NCBI GenBank assembly: GCA_019237355.1
Contig: JAFAHH010000210.1
Coordinates: 1-7,148, forward strand
DNA: 7,148 bases
Origin: Acetobacteraceae bacterium
GTDB taxonomy: Bacteria > Pseudomonadota > Alphaproteobacteria > Acetobacterales > Acetobacteraceae
Direction: 5' to 3'
Shown: positions 6,524 to 7,148 of the stretch, piece after piece
Layout: every line of letters starts with the position of its first letter
Numbering within the stretch: the first letter of the stretch is position 1
Position numbers and translations under genes: made by a program
Notes under the pieces: model-generated
What the model was told of the DNA's origin: nothing
Database searches by the model: none
Seen by the model: only the letters and a program-made list of their open reading frames with translations

Positions 6524-7148
6524 GGGGTGCTTGAACTCGAGCCCAATCCCGGGTCGCGATAAATCCGGCTTGATCACGCCGCCTTCGGCCGTTGCTGCGC
6601 CATCGAACAGCATGTGCTCGATGCGGACATGGTCGTGGAAATATTCCAGGTGCCGGAACCGTGGCGCCGCACAGGCTGGGTGCAGATGCAACGATGGCGC
6701 GCAGTGGCCCGATAAGTCGATCTGATTGGCTTCGCATAGCGCGGCGACGCGCAAAAATCCGGTGACGCCGCAACAGCGGGAAACATCTGCCTGCAGCACA
6801 TCAACGGCGTGCGCGGCGAGCATGCGGCGAAAATATTGAAGGTCATAGCCATACTCGCCGGCCGCGATCTCCATCGGCGCTGGCGCCGCATGGCGTAGCT
6901 CGCACAACCCGGCGAGGTCGTCGCTCGAGACGGGTTCTTCGAACCACAGCACGCCGAATTCCTCGCCGAGCTGCTTGGCAAAGGCCGCAGCCTGCTTGCG
7001 GCTGAAGGCGCCGTTGGCATCGACGAACAGGCCCGCCTCGCCGATGGCTTGCCGCGCGGCTTCCACGCGCGCGGGATCGTCGCGCGGCGATGTGCCGACC
7101 TTCATCTTCACCCAGGCGCAACCGTCTTCCTCGACCCAGCCGCGTAGT
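6497..7148 (-). CDS. Enolase-superfamily (mandelate racemase-like) enzyme, C-terminal part
   Basis: The reading frame is open to the right edge, so the N-terminal capping domain is missing; 216 residues are readable from 7147. The GTG at 7111 is not a start, because it lies inside the catalytic strand VKMKVG. Numbered from the edge, the visible parts are the Lys-X-Lys motif (14-16), Asp43 in DANG, Glu70 in WFEEP and Glu98 in AAGEYGYD, the last three being the likely Mg2+ ligands. Asp121 in LQADVSR and His148 in SGHCAPSLHLH form the probable His-Asp dyad of the mandelate racemase subgroup. These enzymes abstract a proton alpha to a carboxylate, as in sugar-acid dehydratases and racemases. Substrate is not readable; the neighbouring sugar-oxidation genes favour a sugar acid. 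The gene lies 67 bp upstream of the membrane protein on the same strand, probably as an earlier gene of the operon. Confidence 0.9.
   Translation of the reverse strand, partial: LRGWVEEDGCAWVKMKVGTSPRDDPARVEAARQAIGEAGLFVDANGAFSRKQAAAFAKQLGEEFGVLWFEEPVSSDDLAGLCELRHAAPAPMEIAAGEYGYDLQYFRRMLAAHAVDVLQADVSRCCGVTGFLRVAALCEANQIDLSGHCAPSLHLHPACAAPRFRHLEYFHDHVRIEHMLFDGAATAEGGVIKPDLSRPGIGLEFKHPNAERYLLK

Overview
This is a GC-rich, gene-dense bacterial stretch. The gene families and packing suggest a pseudomonadote, perhaps an alphaproteobacterium, but this is an inference from style; nothing in the window fixes the taxon. There are seven protein-coding genes. Two run off the window edges: a zinc alcohol dehydrogenase at the left and an enolase-superfamily enzyme at the right. 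No RNA gene, insertion sequence or CRISPR array was seen.

Left part (1-1498): a medium-chain zinc-dependent alcohol dehydrogenase on the minus strand is divergent from a short-chain dehydrogenase/reductase (SDR) on the plus strand. About 160 bp separate them and must hold both promoters. The SDR has a C-terminal tail ending in a probable membrane anchor.

Right part (1474-7148): five genes are packed on the minus strand, in transcription order: enolase-superfamily (mandelate racemase-like) enzyme, 8-segment membrane protein, gluconate 2-dehydrogenase subunit 3-like protein, GMC flavoprotein dehydrogenase, GH15 glycosidase. The membrane protein/subunit 3 and subunit 3/GMC pairs each overlap by 8 bp, and GMC/GH15 are 7 bp apart, so this looks like one operon whose promoter is outside the window. 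The GH15 gene and the SDR converge and overlap by 25 bp at their 3' ends.

Working model (inference): the GH15 enzyme releases glucose from an alpha-glucoside. The GMC/subunit 3 pair oxidises a sugar or polyol, and the enolase-superfamily enzyme dehydrates or isomerises a sugar acid. The least described part is the oxidase module. The GMC subunit carries a Cys-X5-Cys-X3-Cys motif like the one linked to a 3Fe-4S cluster in FAD glucose dehydrogenases. Its small subunit has no Tat signal, and no cytochrome c is encoded in the window. In the place of a cytochrome stands a membrane protein made of two copies of a four-helix unit with conserved histidines. A second curiosity is a tandem array of about 27 bp at the 3' end of the enolase-family gene that repeats the last codons together with the stop codon.
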